Assembly (NCBI GenBank): GCA_016858145.1
Contig: JAEHOE010000076.1
Coordinates: 546,476-610,475 of the forward strand
Direction: 5' to 3'
DNA from: Edaphochlamys debaryana
Lineage: Eukaryota; Chlorophyta; Chlorophyceae; Chlamydomonadales
Length of the DNA: 64,000 nucleotides
A model generated the notes under the pieces. That model did no database searches. It had not been told where the DNA came from and saw nothing but the letters and a program-made list of their open reading frames with translations. Made by a program: the position numbers and the translations under genes. This document shows positions 1-13,100 of the stretch, in pieces. Position 1 is the first letter of the stretch. Each line of letters begins with the position of its first letter.

Positions 1-1158
1 CTGGGCGTCTACTGCAAGCGCGAGCGACACGCACCTGCATTTTGCGTGATGCCCGCGCCGCTTGCGAGATGACCGACGCTCCCGCCGTAGCAAAGATAAG
101 CCCTTTGCTGACGGGCGCGTGCCCTGGAGCCGGCGAGAAACGAAAGAGGGGTTTGGCGTGGCGAGGACACGCGACCCCAGCGACCCCGGTACTCACGGAA
201 GCCTGTCATCGTGGGCATCTGGTCGCGGCCTCAAATAGGTCTTGCTATGGTCAGTTGTGAAATAGCTGCGCTCCAGGGTCACCGAAGCTTCCCAAGTCGC
301 ATTGCTCTTTCCAGGCGCTCGTGTGACGCCCTTGGTGCGATTTGAGGGATATCCACGTCCACTGCAGTCGCTGAGAACAGTAGAACGAAGTGGTGCGCGC
401 GGCTGGGCCGAGATGACTGGGCCTGAATGTGTTTTGCCAAGCTCATGCCCGCCCCCCGCACCCCCCTCTCTGCGCCAAGTTGTTCTCTTCTCCCCCCCGC
501 CCGGCGGGCAGGGCGTGACGGCCTCAGCCCGAACCGAACCCCACCCACACCCTAGTCTTCTTCATGGACTCCGGTTTGCCACCTCAGTTAGCTCAGTTTG
601 GAGTCTAAAGCTCTGTACACTAGTCTACACCGGCCGCTGGCCGCTGGGAGGGTTCGTCGCGTAGCCCTCGCTGTCTCAAGCCCCCCGTCGGGACTCGTGA
701 GGCGTCGTGCAGCCTAATGCTGTTCTCCATGGCCGGCGGCTGAAGGCACCCGTAGGACCTGTTCGCCGTGTATGGTGCGCGCCACACAGCCGGGACTTGC
801 TTCAGGCCCTGGCAGCCTGCATAGATATTGCGATTATCAAGGCTCCCTGCCCCCACTGCAGACTGCCCGACCAGGCCGAACACCGCCAGAGAAAAGCCCC
901 AAACCCGAGCCCCCGACGCGTCCCCATGTCGAGGACCTGCCGCAGCGGGGTGCGCAGGCGCCAATCATTACGAGATCATCACCTCCCGTTACTCATGAGC
1001 CAACTCCGCCCCAAACGCATCACGCATGTTTGTGCTTGTCCGCCGAGATCCAATCACCTAGAGGCATGCCGTTACCGACGCCTTCTCACGCCGCCTCCAT
1101 GCCACATGGCCCGTCCCGCTTGCCCCGCATCCCCGGACTCCCGCCCTCTCCCCGCCCC
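1..1158. other. Intergenic, no recognisable gene
   Basis: This stretch lies downstream of the minus-strand TFIIIC90-like gene and probably contains its 3' untranslated region. Reading frames here are short, of mixed composition, and match no family I know. I see no tRNA-like or rRNA-like segment and no repeat. A neighbouring gene could begin to the left of the window. Confidence 0.5.
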
Positions 1159-4100
1159 TCACAGGTCCAGCGCCACGTCTGCGGCCGGCAGCGAGGGCTG
1201 GCGCATGAAGTTCTTGGCCCCCGCCGTCACCCCCGGCGCCAGGCGCACCCCGCAGAACAGGCAGCACGGCAGGCAGGGCCCGGCCGAGCGCATCAGCCCC
1301 TGCGGGGGCGGTCTGCGGTAGCGGCGCCCGCACAGCACGCAGCCCCACGCCTCCGTCTCGCACATGACCAGGGTTGCGCCGCAGCGGGGCAGCAGCAGCT
1401 TCGCCTCGGGGCCCGCCCCCGCCCCCGCCCCGCCGCAGCGGCAGGCGGCCAGCGCTGCGGACGCCAGCATCCCTCCGCAGTCGGGGCCGCCCAGGGACAC
1501 CGGGTGGGAGGACAGGGCGGTGCGCTCGCGGCCGGGAGGGGGGCAGTCTAGAGGGGGCTCCTCGCCTGCGGGACGCGGGCATGAGGGGAGGGCGTTCCTG
1601 AGCCAAAGCACCGCACGGAGGCACAAACGGCCAGGACGGTTCTGGCTGCTTGTGCAACCCCTTCCTTACCAACGCTTCCAGATCGCGTACTGTCTCGCCA
1701 ACCGAACCCCCCCTCTCCAAACCCGCCTCCCCTCGTCGCCCACCTGCCGACACGTACACAGCCGCCGCCAGCGGCAGCAGCTCCCCCGCCCGCAGCGCCG
1801 GGTGCCGCACGTGCAGCGCCACCCAGTCGCACATGAGCAGCCGCGACAGGGAGGCGGCGGCGGCGGCGCTGGCGGTGGCGGGCGTGGGGGCAGCGCCCGC
1901 GGCGCCCTCCGCCGACAGCGCCGCCCAGATGTGCGCCTGCAGGAGCTCCGCCTCGTCCCGCGCCGCAGTTGACTGCGCAGCGGCCAGCGCGCCCGGCGCA
2001 CCCACCGCCGCCGCGCCCACGCCGCCCCCCGCCCGCAGCGCCTCCACCACGCGCACGTCCACCCCCGCCAGAGCGCCCTCGGCGCCCGCCCCCGCGCCGG
2101 CCCCCAGCGCCTGCCCCGGCGCCCCCGCCTCCAGCCAGGCCCCGCACACCGCCGCCGCCATGCGCCGCAGCGCCACGCGGCAGCGCAGGCCCGCCCAGGC
2201 CCAGGCCTTGGGGCCCTGCAGCCCCGCGTAGAGCGAGACCGGCCCCTCGGCCCCCGCGCCCCCGTCCACCTCCATGGCGCCCTCGCCCTCGGGGGCCGCC
2301 TCCGCCGCCCGCGCCGCCTCCGCCGCGAAGGCCGCCCCCAGCGGTGCCGCGAAGCGCTCCAGCGCCGCCAGCGCCACGCCCGCCCCCGCCAGCGCCGACA
2401 GCCGCGTCTGCACCTTGGCGCGGCGCCGCTCCTCCGCGTCCCGCCGCACCAGCGCCGCCAGGCGGGCTCGGCCCAGGTCCTGCGCCGCATCCTTGAACTC
2501 CTCATCGTCGTCCTCGTTCTGAGGAGGGAAGGGAGGGGGGGCGGGGGGAATGGGGGGAAGCGGGGAAGGGGAGGAGCCAAGCGGGGGCCGCGGTGAGGAG
2601 AGGTCCTGGAGGCGGCGGAAGGGGTTGTTACAGTCCCTGTGAGAGCAGCGGGCCGTTTATAGCCGCACCTTCGACCGCCAGTCTGTAACCCCCGGCTGGC
2701 CAGCGAACAGCAAGAGGCAGTAAGTTCCACAACCAACCCTTGCCGGCATGTCTCCGCCTCCCTACCCGCCCGGGCCCCCCTCCCCAGCGCCCCCCCACGC
2801 ACCGCGCCCTGCATCTGCCTCAGCGCCGCCGCGTTCTCCGCCGCGGTGCCCTCACTGCGCAGCGCCCGGTCCCAGGCGCCCTCGGGCAGGGCCGGCACGG
2901 CGCCCGCCGCCACGCGCCCGCTGCGCCCCGCCAGCGCCAGCACGTCCCACAGCGCCGCCGCCAGGGGGGCCTGGAACACCAGCCCCGCGGCCACGGTCCA
3001 GGGCGGGGGCAGCGGCGGGGCGCCGCTGGCTCCGGGCGTGTTGGCCCAGTTGCCCGCCGCGCCCTTGCCCCTCAGCGCCGCCGCCAGGTCGGGCGTGGGC
3101 ACCATCTGGTCGGGCGGGTGGGGCGTGAGCAGCGATATGGTGCCGCCCACCACCCGGTTGAAGGCCATGACGTTGCGCGTGGCGTCCAGGCCGCGGGGGT
3201 TGGAGGTGCGCAGCACGGCCATCAGCAGGCCGTTGCCCGAGGGCGCCAGGCCGTGGATGGACTGCTGGGAGGGGGGCATGTTGCGGACCTGGGGGGGGGG
3301 GGGAGGAGGGGGGGGGGGCGAGTGAGCGAGGGAGGAGGGCGAGTGAGCGAGGGTGCCAGGTGAAGGTGCTAGATGCGCAGTGCCCGCCCGCATTCGGTCC
3401 GCCCGTATTCGGTCCGCCCGCCCGCCCCACCATGGGAGGCAGCGGCTGCCCCTGGGGGTCCAGCCGCTGCGGCGCCTCCGTCTCCACCAGCTCCAGCGCC
3501 GCAGCCGCCAGCGGGGCGGCCCCCGGCCCGGGCGTGAGCCCCGCGCCCTCCTCCCCGGGCGCCCGCAGCAGCGCCAGGCGCAGCGGCCGCACGCGCCACG
3601 CCCTCAGCGTGCCGTCCATGCCCCCCGACACCAGCCCCATGCGCCCCGCCAGCACCGACACCCCCGTGGCGTGCAGGGAGCCGTGCGCGCCGCGCAGCAG
3701 GCAGCTGGCGGGGCCGCCACCGGAGAACCGGCGGGAGCCGGGCACGCACGCAGCCGCCAGGGCCGCCATGCCGCCGGGCTCCGGCCCCGCCTGGTCCGCC
3801 CCGGCCTCGGCCTGCGCTGCCGCCCCGGGCTCCGGCTCCGGCTGCGGGGCCGGGCGCAGCCAGCGGCCGCTGCGCCAGGCGAAGAGGCCTCCGCAGGGCT
3901 TGGACGCCACCACCAGCAGCCGCCGCCAGGGGGGCCCGCGGGAGGCGGCCTCGGCGCCCTCGGCCCCCTCGTCCGCGGGCGGGGCGTCCTCGTCCTCGCT
4001 CTCCGCCTCCCCCGCCTCCACGTCCCGAGGGTCCTGCCCCGGCCGCGGCCTGGCCGTGATCCAGGTGGCGTCCAGGGCGGTGGGCGCGAGGCCGTCCGGG

Positions 4101-7100
4101 GGGCAGACCTGCGCCAGGCGGGTGAGGTCGGAGGCGGCGGCGAAGGAGGCGGCGGGGGCGCCCCAGAGCGTGATGCTGCCGTCGCTGCAGCCTGCAGGTG
4201 GGGGGCGGGGGGCAGGGGGGAGGAGAGGCCGAGGGGAGTGTCAACAAGTTGAACACAGCACAGGAGGGGCAGCCTGCAAAGCATGCACGACCATGCGCAG
4301 TGCTCCCTCCCTCTGCACTCTGCACCCGCCGCAAGCGAACCCTTGCCCGCCAGCCCCTGCCGTACGCCCCTCCTCCACATGCCCCCCCCCCTGCCCCTCC
4401 CCCTTCCTCACCCGCCAGCAGCAGCAGGCTGTCGCGGGGCCCCGCCGAGTGCGGCTGCGGCACCCGCCACTGCCCCCACTCCGCGCCGTAGCCCAGGCCC
4501 GACCCCGCCCGTGCCGCCCCCTCGGGTGCCACCGCCCACACCAGGTTGAGCACGTGCGCTCCCCCGTTCGCCACCCGCACCATGCCCATCCACCGGGGCG
4601 CCCCCGCCCCCGCCCCGCCCTTGCCGCCCGAGCTGCCCGAGGGCCTGGCCGCCTGCCCGCTGGCCGAGTAGGCCCCCGGCAGCGCCAGGCGCCACAGGGC
4701 CACGCAGCCCAGGCGGCTGCCCACCGCCAGGCAGCAGGCGCGGGGCAGGCCGTCGGGCTGGGGCTGAGCCGGCGGGGCGGCAGCGCCCGCACCGTTGGCC
4801 TCCGCTGCCGCTGCCGCCGCCGCCGCCGCTGCCGCCGCCGTGTCCGCCCACGCGGGGGACCATGCGACGGCGGTGGCTGCCAGCGCCAGCATGCGGCCCT
4901 CGTAGGTGCGGTCGGGCAGGAAGGGGCCGTCGGCCACCTCGGCGCGGCACTCGCCCACCGCCAGCTCCTGGGGCGCAGGGGGAGGGGGGGCGGACGGGGT
5001 ATTGGTGGGCGGCGGTAAGGCGAGGGTCGTGGAGGGCACGAGCACCAGCGGCGTATGGAGGAAGGCCAGGTGCACTGAGCTCAGGAGGAGACACGCGCCT
5101 TCATGCCTGCATCCGTTGGGCCGTCGTGGGATCCGCCCTTCCCTTGCCCTGTTTCCCCCCCCTCGCTTCCCCCCCTCACCCGGTGGTCGTCCCGCACCAC
5201 GCCCTCGAACTTCACCACCAGGGAGGGGCGCAGCTGCCGGGCCCGCCCCGCCCCCGCCCCCGCCCCCCCTCCGAAGCCCGGCTCCACGCGGTAGCGCATG
5301 TTCTCGCGGCGGCCCAGTATGGCGACCTGGGGGGCGGGTGGGCAGGGGGGAGGGGGGTGTGGGGGCACCGTGCGTTTGGAAGGAGAAAGCGGCGCCAGCA
5401 GGTGGGTAGGGGCGGGTGACGGGCTATTGGGTCGGATGAAAGCTGGAGTGGGCAGGAGGACGGCCTCCCCGGGTGGTCGTCATGACATCAAGCTTGACTC
5501 TCGGCCTTCGGGGCTTTAAGCCAACCTCCCCCCAGGCCGCCCGGCCAGCCCACCTGCTCCTGCCACGAAGGGGCGTAGGGCGGGCGCAGGGGCACGGGCG
5601 ACCAGGGCTGCTCGCGAGCAACCACAGCCAGCGACCCCGCCGCCCCCTCGGCCTCCTGGGCCGCCGCCCCATCCCCCGCCTCTGTCCCTGGTCCCGCCCC
5701 CGCCCCCACCCCGCCCTCCTCGTCAGAGGCGGGGCTGGCGCTGCGCTCGTGCGGGGGCCGGTAGCCCAGGCGCAGGGTGCCTGGGGGGGAGCGGGGGGGT
5801 GAAGGAAGGCGGTGCAGGTGGGAGGACGGCAGCGGTGGATGAGGAGGAACGGGCTGGGTGGGGGCCGAGGCGCACAAACGCAAGTCCCCAGTCAGGCCAT
5901 CCTGCACCCAGCCCCATGCAGCTTGCGGCCCGCACTCCTCCCCCTCTGTGGCGCACCCTGCAGGTCTGCCGTCTCTCGGACGCCCAGCACACAGTGCTTC
6001 TGCTGGACCGCTGCGGGGGGGAAGCAGGAGGTGGGGGGCGCACGGCGGCAAAGAGAGGTGTAAGAAAGCGGCGGATGTTGGGCTTGCCAGATGGCACTGC
6101 CTTGTCAGACATGTCGCAGGAATGCCCTGGGGTCAAGTTTGCCCTCCGGCCTACGTAAGCCCCCTTCCCCCCAACCCACACTCCATGTAGGCCGCTATCT
6201 TCTGGGCGTGCGCCTTGCGCTTCCCCACGGGCCGCACGCGCGCCCGCTCCGCGTCCCTCAGCAGCGCCCGCACCAGGCGCCGGGAGCGGGAGCGCACGCG
6301 GGCCACTGCGGGGCGGGGGAGGGAGGGGAGGGCGGGTGGGTGGGCAGCTGGGCGGAAACGTGGCAGGGACAAAGGCATGTTCAGGACGTGCATCGAGTCC
6401 GGGGGTCGACTAAGACGCCCTCAGTGCATGTATGCCCCCTCACCCTCCTCCGCGCCCAGCCGCTCCCCGAACAGCGCCGCCAGCTCCCCCTGCGCCTGCG
6501 CCAGCCGCAGCAGGTCGGGCTCCGCCAGGGCCTCGGGCAGCGGCAGCGCGTAGGTGGGCAGCGAGGAGGGGGGGGAGGCGTCGCGGAGCTGCTTGAACCT
6601 GGGGGAGGGGGCGAGCGGGAGGGGGGCGCAGGAGGGCTCGACGAGGAAGGGGGTATCAACGCGCCGGCCAGAGGCATGGAGCGCCGGGACCCGCGTCGGC
6701 AGCCCCCCTCCTCTCATCCTCTCCCCCTTGCTCCCTCCGCCCGTCCTCCCCCTGCGCCCACCTGGCCAGCAGCATCTGCGCCGCCGCCCCCCGCAGCGCC
6801 CCCGGGTCCTGCAGGTCGGTGCCGGGGGGCGCCAGGGCGGCCCACACCTCCTCCTTGGCGACTGCCACAGCCTCCGCCACGCGGGGGGCCACGGCGTCCT
6901 CGGCCCGCTCAGCGGCCTGGCGCCGGGCGGCAGCGGCCCTGGGGGAGGGGAAGAGGCGGGGGCGGACCTCGTCAGGGAAGAGCCAAGAGACGACTGTTAC
7001 GTGCGCCATCGCCCGCGTGCCCGTCCCTGCGGCGCCCAGGCCCCAGATCCCCATCACGCCACCCGCTCCCTCTCTCCCCTCCCCGAGGCCCCTCCCCGCT

Positions 7101-10100
7101 CACTCGTCCTCCTCGCCGCTGGCCTCCGCCTCCTCGTCCTCGTCGTCCCCGGGCCGCGCCCGGCCCCCGCCCGGCGTCTTGCCGGGCCTGTTGCCGCGGC
7201 CATAGCGCGCCGCTGCCAGTCTGCGCGCGGTGGCGCTCTCGAAGCGCCCCCCGCCCCGCTTGAGCAGCTGGCGGATGCGCACCTTGGCCGCCGTGGTGAT
7301 GCGCTTCTCTGGGGGGGGGGGGAGGGGAGACGGGGGGAAGGGGGGCCGGGAGGGGAGGGTGGGGGGCACGGTGGGCAGGGAGATGGGAGCGTGAAGAGGG
7401 TCGAACGGCCACTCGCTACTGGAGCGGTCCGAGGTGGCACGTGCGGTTGCAGCCAGTGCGGTGCGAGGGCTAGCTCTGTCGCGTCAAGCAACAAGAGGCT
7501 CGGTGAAGTAAGGTGCCAGCGGGCCTCAGGCTAAGCAATGCCCCCCGGCCAAGATACCCTGCCGTAGCGGCGGGCCACGCTTGAGCATGTGCCTCGCCGC
7601 CCCGGTCCCCGCCCAAGAGGCTCTGCCGCGACACCGCTTCCCGCCTGCTTTCCCGCCCCGCCCCCGCCCCGCCCCCCCCACCTCCCCCGCTCACCCGCCC
7701 CCTCCGCCAGCTTGGCCCCGAACAGCGCCGTGAACTCCGCGAAGGTGCGGTCCCAGGCCGCCTTCTCCACCCCCATGATGTGCTCCCCCTGCACGTAGGT
7801 GTGCAGCAGGCCGGGGTCCACCGTGCTCAGCAGCTGCTGCCACCTGGGGGCGGAGGGGGGCACAGAGGGCAGGCGGCAAGGGTTCAGGCGAGGCAGCAGG
7901 GACCCGCCTCAACGGGGGCAGCCCGAGTCAGAGCCGCGGCCCCGCGGTGCTGGGGTAAGGCACCCCCAGCGGCCGGGGTAGCGCTGGACCCCACCGGTGC
8001 GGCGCCCCGCTCCCAGCCCGCAGAAAAGCCAGGGACCCACGCCTGGCCGGCCCGCGGACCCGCAGCTTACCCCTCCCCCGTCCCCCGCCCTTGGCGCACC
8101 TGCCCAGCAGCATGGCCGGTGCCGCCTTCTCGACCGCCTTCTCGACCGCCTCGTCCCCGGCGCCCTTGGCGGCGCGGGGGTCCCACTCCGCGAAGTGCCC
8201 CGGGTCCAGGGCCCCGGTGTCCAGGGGGCCCCAGGGCAGTGCGGTGGGGTCAGCGGTCACCTTGACGCGATGGTGCTTCTTGCGCCCCCTGGGGGAGGCG
8301 AGGGGGGGATGTGGGCACAGCGTCACCGTCTGTAAGGCGCGGGGTTGCAGGCAAGCGCCTTCTGTGGAGGGAGAGGGCAGGCCCGCACCGGTGCGGGGCG
8401 CAAGCCTCCGGGTGTGCTCCCCGGGCACCCGCCCCGCCTGCCCTGCACGGCCAGCCCCTCGTGACCCTCCACCCCTTCCCCCAACGCCCGCATACACGCA
8501 CCTTTTGCCGCCGCCCCCGCCCTCCCTGCCCTCCGCCTCGTTCCCCTCCGGCCCCTCCCCGCTGGAGTCGGAGTCGGGCTCTGAGGCGGAGCTGGAGGAG
8601 GTCTGGGACTCGGACTCGGAGCCGGACTCAGAGCTGGAGCTGGAGGAGGAGGAGGGCGCGGGCTTGGCCTCGGCCTTCTTGGAGTCCTTGGCCTTGGAGG
8701 CCTTAGCCGCCTTGGCTGGCTCTGCCCTTTTAGCGGGCTCGGCCTTCTTGGCGCTCTTGGCTTCCTTAGTTTCCTTGGCTTCTTTCGTTGGCACGGCCTT
8801 CTTGACGCTCTTCGCCACCTTGGTGTCGACAGCTTCCTTAGCCTCCTTGGCTTCCTTGGGCGGCTCGGCCTGCTTGGCCTCCGCCCCTGCTTCCGCCTCC
8901 GCCTCCGCCCCTGCCTCCGCCCCTGCCTCCGCCCCTGTCGCTGCCGCCGCTGCTGCAGCGCTGGCCTTGAACGTGCGCTTGGTCGCTGCCTTGGCTGCGC
9001 CGTCCGCCTTGCCCCCCGCCGCCTTGGCCTTGGGCTCCGCGGGCGGCTTGGGCGTGGACCCCCTCGCCGCGGAGGAGCGGCGCGGCTTGCCCTCATCCTT
9101 CTCGGAGCGACACAGCTGGCGGCAGCGGCCCTTGTTGTAGTCCTGCACGCGCTTGGCTGTGGGGGCGGGGGCGTACGGGGCCGGGATGTGGGGTTGGGTG
9201 GGTGGTGGAAGGGAGTTACGGGATGGGGCTGGAGCGAAGCCGTCAGCAGGGACCTGGACGACTCCCGTCCGAATGTGGCCACTGCTCGGCAGTGCACCCG
9301 CCGCTCCGCAGCTGCCCCCCCTGCGCCTGCATGCCTGCGCCCGCCTGCTCTCCTAGCCGCCCTCTCCCAGTAAGCCCCTGCCCCTCCCCCCGTTGCGCAC
9401 CCGCGTCCGGCTCCAGCTGCGCCCCGTAGAGGTGCATGAACTCCGCCATGGCGGTCTCGAACAGCCGCAGCTCCGTGCCCAGCAGCCACTCGCCCGAGCG
9501 GTACGTGTGCAGCGAGGAGGGCTCGGAGGCGTCCAGCAGCTGCCGGAACCTGGGGGGAGGCGGGGGGGAGGGCACGAGCAGTCGGGCGCCGAAGGGGTTC
9601 CAGCCAAGGGCGGAGCAGCGCCGCGGCCAGGTACAACGTGGATGAGGCCGCGGGCTCCCCCCCTACCCGCCCCTGCCCCTCCCACCCCCCCCCCACACAC
9701 CTGCGCTGGATCATGGTACGCGCCGCCACCTCCAGCGCCTCGCCCCCGGCGCTGCGGTCGGTGCGGCTGTCCCAGGCCTCGAAGGTGTCGGGGCGCACCT
9801 GGGCGGGGTCGAAGCCCTCGGGGATGGCCACGGACGTGCGCCGGCCGCGGCTGCGGGGGAGGGCGGAGGACGGCAGCAAGCAGCGAGGTGGGAAGCGGGC
9901 GGCGGGGTTGCAGCAGGGTCCAAGCAACACCAGCGAGGACCCTCAGCACAGCGGCCAGACCCTCCGCAAGCCCAGGCCCCAGTCGTCCGGCCCCCCTGCA
10001 GTGCTCACCGCTCCTTCCAGGAGGCCGTCTTGTCCCCCTCCGGCCCCGCGCCCTCCCCGGCATCATCCGCCGCGGCGGCGCCCGCACCCCCCTCCGCCCT

Positions 10101-13100
10101 CGGGCGCTTGGCCTTGGAGCCGCTGCGGGGCAAGGCCCCGGGCGGGCGGGGGCTGCCCGGCTCCCCCTCCGCGCCGTCTGCGCCCTCCGCGCCCTCCTCC
10201 CCGGCACCCTCCGCCCTGCGGCACTGCTGCCGGCACAGCATCTTGGCCTTCGAAAGCAGGGACTTCTCTGGGGGGGGAGGGGAGGGGGGGGGAGAGGAGA
10301 CTGGGCAGGAGGATGAGGGGGCACGGGGCTTCTTTGTGGTAGGGGCAGCTCAGCCAGCAGAAGCCTGCCTTGGTCGCCCCAGTCCCATCCTGCAGGTGTC
10401 ACCCCCGGCAACCATCCCTGCAGCGTGCAGCCCCTTCCGCCTCCCCCGGGGGCGCCCACCCGTCTGCGCGTCCCACTCGGGCTGCGCCGCCTCCCGGTAC
10501 TCCGCCAGCGCCCGCTCGTACAGCTCCAGCTCCGCACCCAGCAGCCGCTCGCGGGAGGCGTAGGCGTGCAGGCGGGCGGGGGCGTGGGCGGCGTACAGCT
10601 CACCGAACCTGGGGCAGCAGGGGGCATATGTGATGGGGGGCAGGGCCACTCGGGGAAAGGTACGCAACAACAGAGTCGCCCTCAAGAGCCCCGTTCCCCG
10701 CCTCCCAACCTCAACCTCAGCTTGTTCTGCTGAGGCCCCCCGCGTCCCCCCCTCCCTCCCCCCCCCACCTGCGGCCGATGAGCAGGTGCGCCAGGGTGGT
10801 GGTCTCGGCCAGCGCCTTGGCCGTCTTGCGCCCCTCCGTGGCCAGGCGCTCGAACAGCCCCTCCAGCGGGTACGACCCCGCGGGCAGCAGCTCGCCCTCG
10901 GGGCTCAGCCCGGGCACGGAGCCGGGGTCCTTGGCGCGGCTGGCAGGCGCGGCGGAGCGCGGCGGGCTGGCGGGCGGGTGGGTCGGGAGGGCGCGGGGCG
11001 AAGGGGCGCAATGAGCACGTGAGAGCGTCAGAGGAAGACCCCACACCCCGCCCCAGATAGCGCTCAGCCGGGCTTGCGCGTTCACGGCGCAAGTGAGCTC
11101 CCCCTGGCACTCAGCGTCAGCACCCCGCTCGAGCCAACAGCTGCAGCCCCGCCCAGCCGCACCGCACGCTTTCTGCATCTTGCCTCAGGCCCACCGCTCC
11201 CCATTGCCCTCGGCTTACCGCGGTGTTGCGCTCTTCCTTCCCCCCTTGGGAGCCGTGCCCGTGGGAGCAGGCGTCGAGCCCTCCGCCGCCCCTCCTTGCT
11301 CCGACTTGACGGCTACGGCGGCCGCTGCCGCCTCGTCGTCCCCCTCCTTGTCGCCCTGCTGTCGGGGCTTCTTGGCCGGGGGTGGCCTGCGCCGCGAGAG
11401 GTGAGGACAGGTGTGCGGTTCAAGCGAGGAGCAGCCGGCGCCGGCTGGCTTCGCTTGGAAGGCACGCAAACAGCAGGCCTGGTCCGTAGGCCCCAAGTGC
11501 ATGCGCCCCAGAGTCCTTGTGCCGTCCGTACCGTATCGCGACCCCCCTAGCATTCCTAGAATGCCCGCCACGCCCACGCCTTGCATCCCCACCTGGCACC
11601 GCCGGACCCTTCGCTTTCGCTATCTGAGGAAGACGAGGACGACGACGAGGAGGAAGAAGAAGAAGAGGAGGAAGAAGAGGAGGAGCTGTCTGAATCGTCA
11701 GCCTTTTCCTTTTCCGCTGCCTTTTCCCCATCCTTGGCGGCGGCCTTTGCTTTTGCCTTCTTGACCGGAACAACGGCCTTCTTAGCCGAGGGCTTATCCA
11801 CCTTGGCAGACTTCGCCTTGGCATTGGGCTTGGCAGCCTCGGCGGTCCCCGCCGCCTTGGCCGTGGCCTTGGACTCCTGTGCCTTGCCCGCCCCCGCCCC
11901 CGCCCCCGCCCCCGACCCTGCGGCTGCGGCGGCGCCTCGCTTGACCCCAGACTTGGCCACTGGGCCCGTGCCGCCGTCGGGCCGGGCCTCCGCCTTGGCC
12001 GCCGAGCCCGCCTTGGCCGTGGCCTTGGCTGCCGCCTGCTTGGGCTCGGGCCCCGGCGGGCCCTCCTTGGCCCATGCAGGCGGCGGCAGCTGGCTGGCGT
12101 CGGCCGCCCCCGCCAGCGCCGCCGCTCCGGCCCGCACCGCCTCCCACAGCCACGCCCCGTCCAGCCCCAGCGCTCGTAGCTCCAGGGCAAAGGTGTGGCG
12201 CTGCGGGGGGAGCGCAGACGAGGGATGTGGAGAGCAGCAAGGGGCAGGGGTAGGTAATGAGCTCCGAGGGGCTGCGAGACCTGGGCTGCTCGCCCAAGGC
12301 ATGAGGGTTGAGCCCTGCACATGCGACTCCGCCCCGGCCTCCCTCAAGGCCGTGCCCCACCCCACCCACGGGCCCACGGCCGAACCCTCGCGACGACTCC
12401 CACTCCCTCCCGCCTCCTCACCATGTCCTGCCCCGCCGTCTCCACTGCTGCGGCCCACACCTCCTGCTCGCCCGCCTCCTCCTCGCCGTCCTCCCCTCCT
12501 GCGCCCCGTGCCTCCTCCGCCGCCGCCTCCACCCTCTGCGCGAAGAGGGGCTGCAGCAGCGCCGCCGCCGCGGGCCCGCCCTCCGTCAGCAGCACTTGCT
12601 TGTAGGGCTCGGGCAGCTCTGAGGCAGGGGCGGGGGCAGGTGGTAAGGCTAGAGAGGAGCACCTGGCGACAATGCAGGGCGAGGAGCTCGGCCTTGAGGG
12701 GGACAGCGCCCCAACCCCCCGGCCCTCCAGCCTCTATCCCAGCTGTGGCAGGTGGAGGCAGGATGTCGAGCCTCGGCTGGGCCCTGGCACGCACTGCACC
12801 CCCCCCCCTCACTTGTCCCGCCCGCTGTTGCCCCCCGCCTGTCCCACCTGGCGGCACGGCTCCCTCCGCCAGCGCCCAGCTGCCCCCCGCCCGCTCGCTC
12901 CACGCCAGCGCCCGCCTGCAGCGCTCCAGGGGCACCTCCACGGTCTCCGCCACCGTGTCCAGAGCCACCACCGCCACCACCTGGGAGGCGGGGGAGGGGG
13001 CGCCGGGGGCGGGGGCGGCCGCGGGCCCCAGCGCCGCCGCCCGCAGTGCCTCCGGCGGCCCTCGCAGCCCCACCAGGGCCCCGGGCCACCAGGCGCCGTC

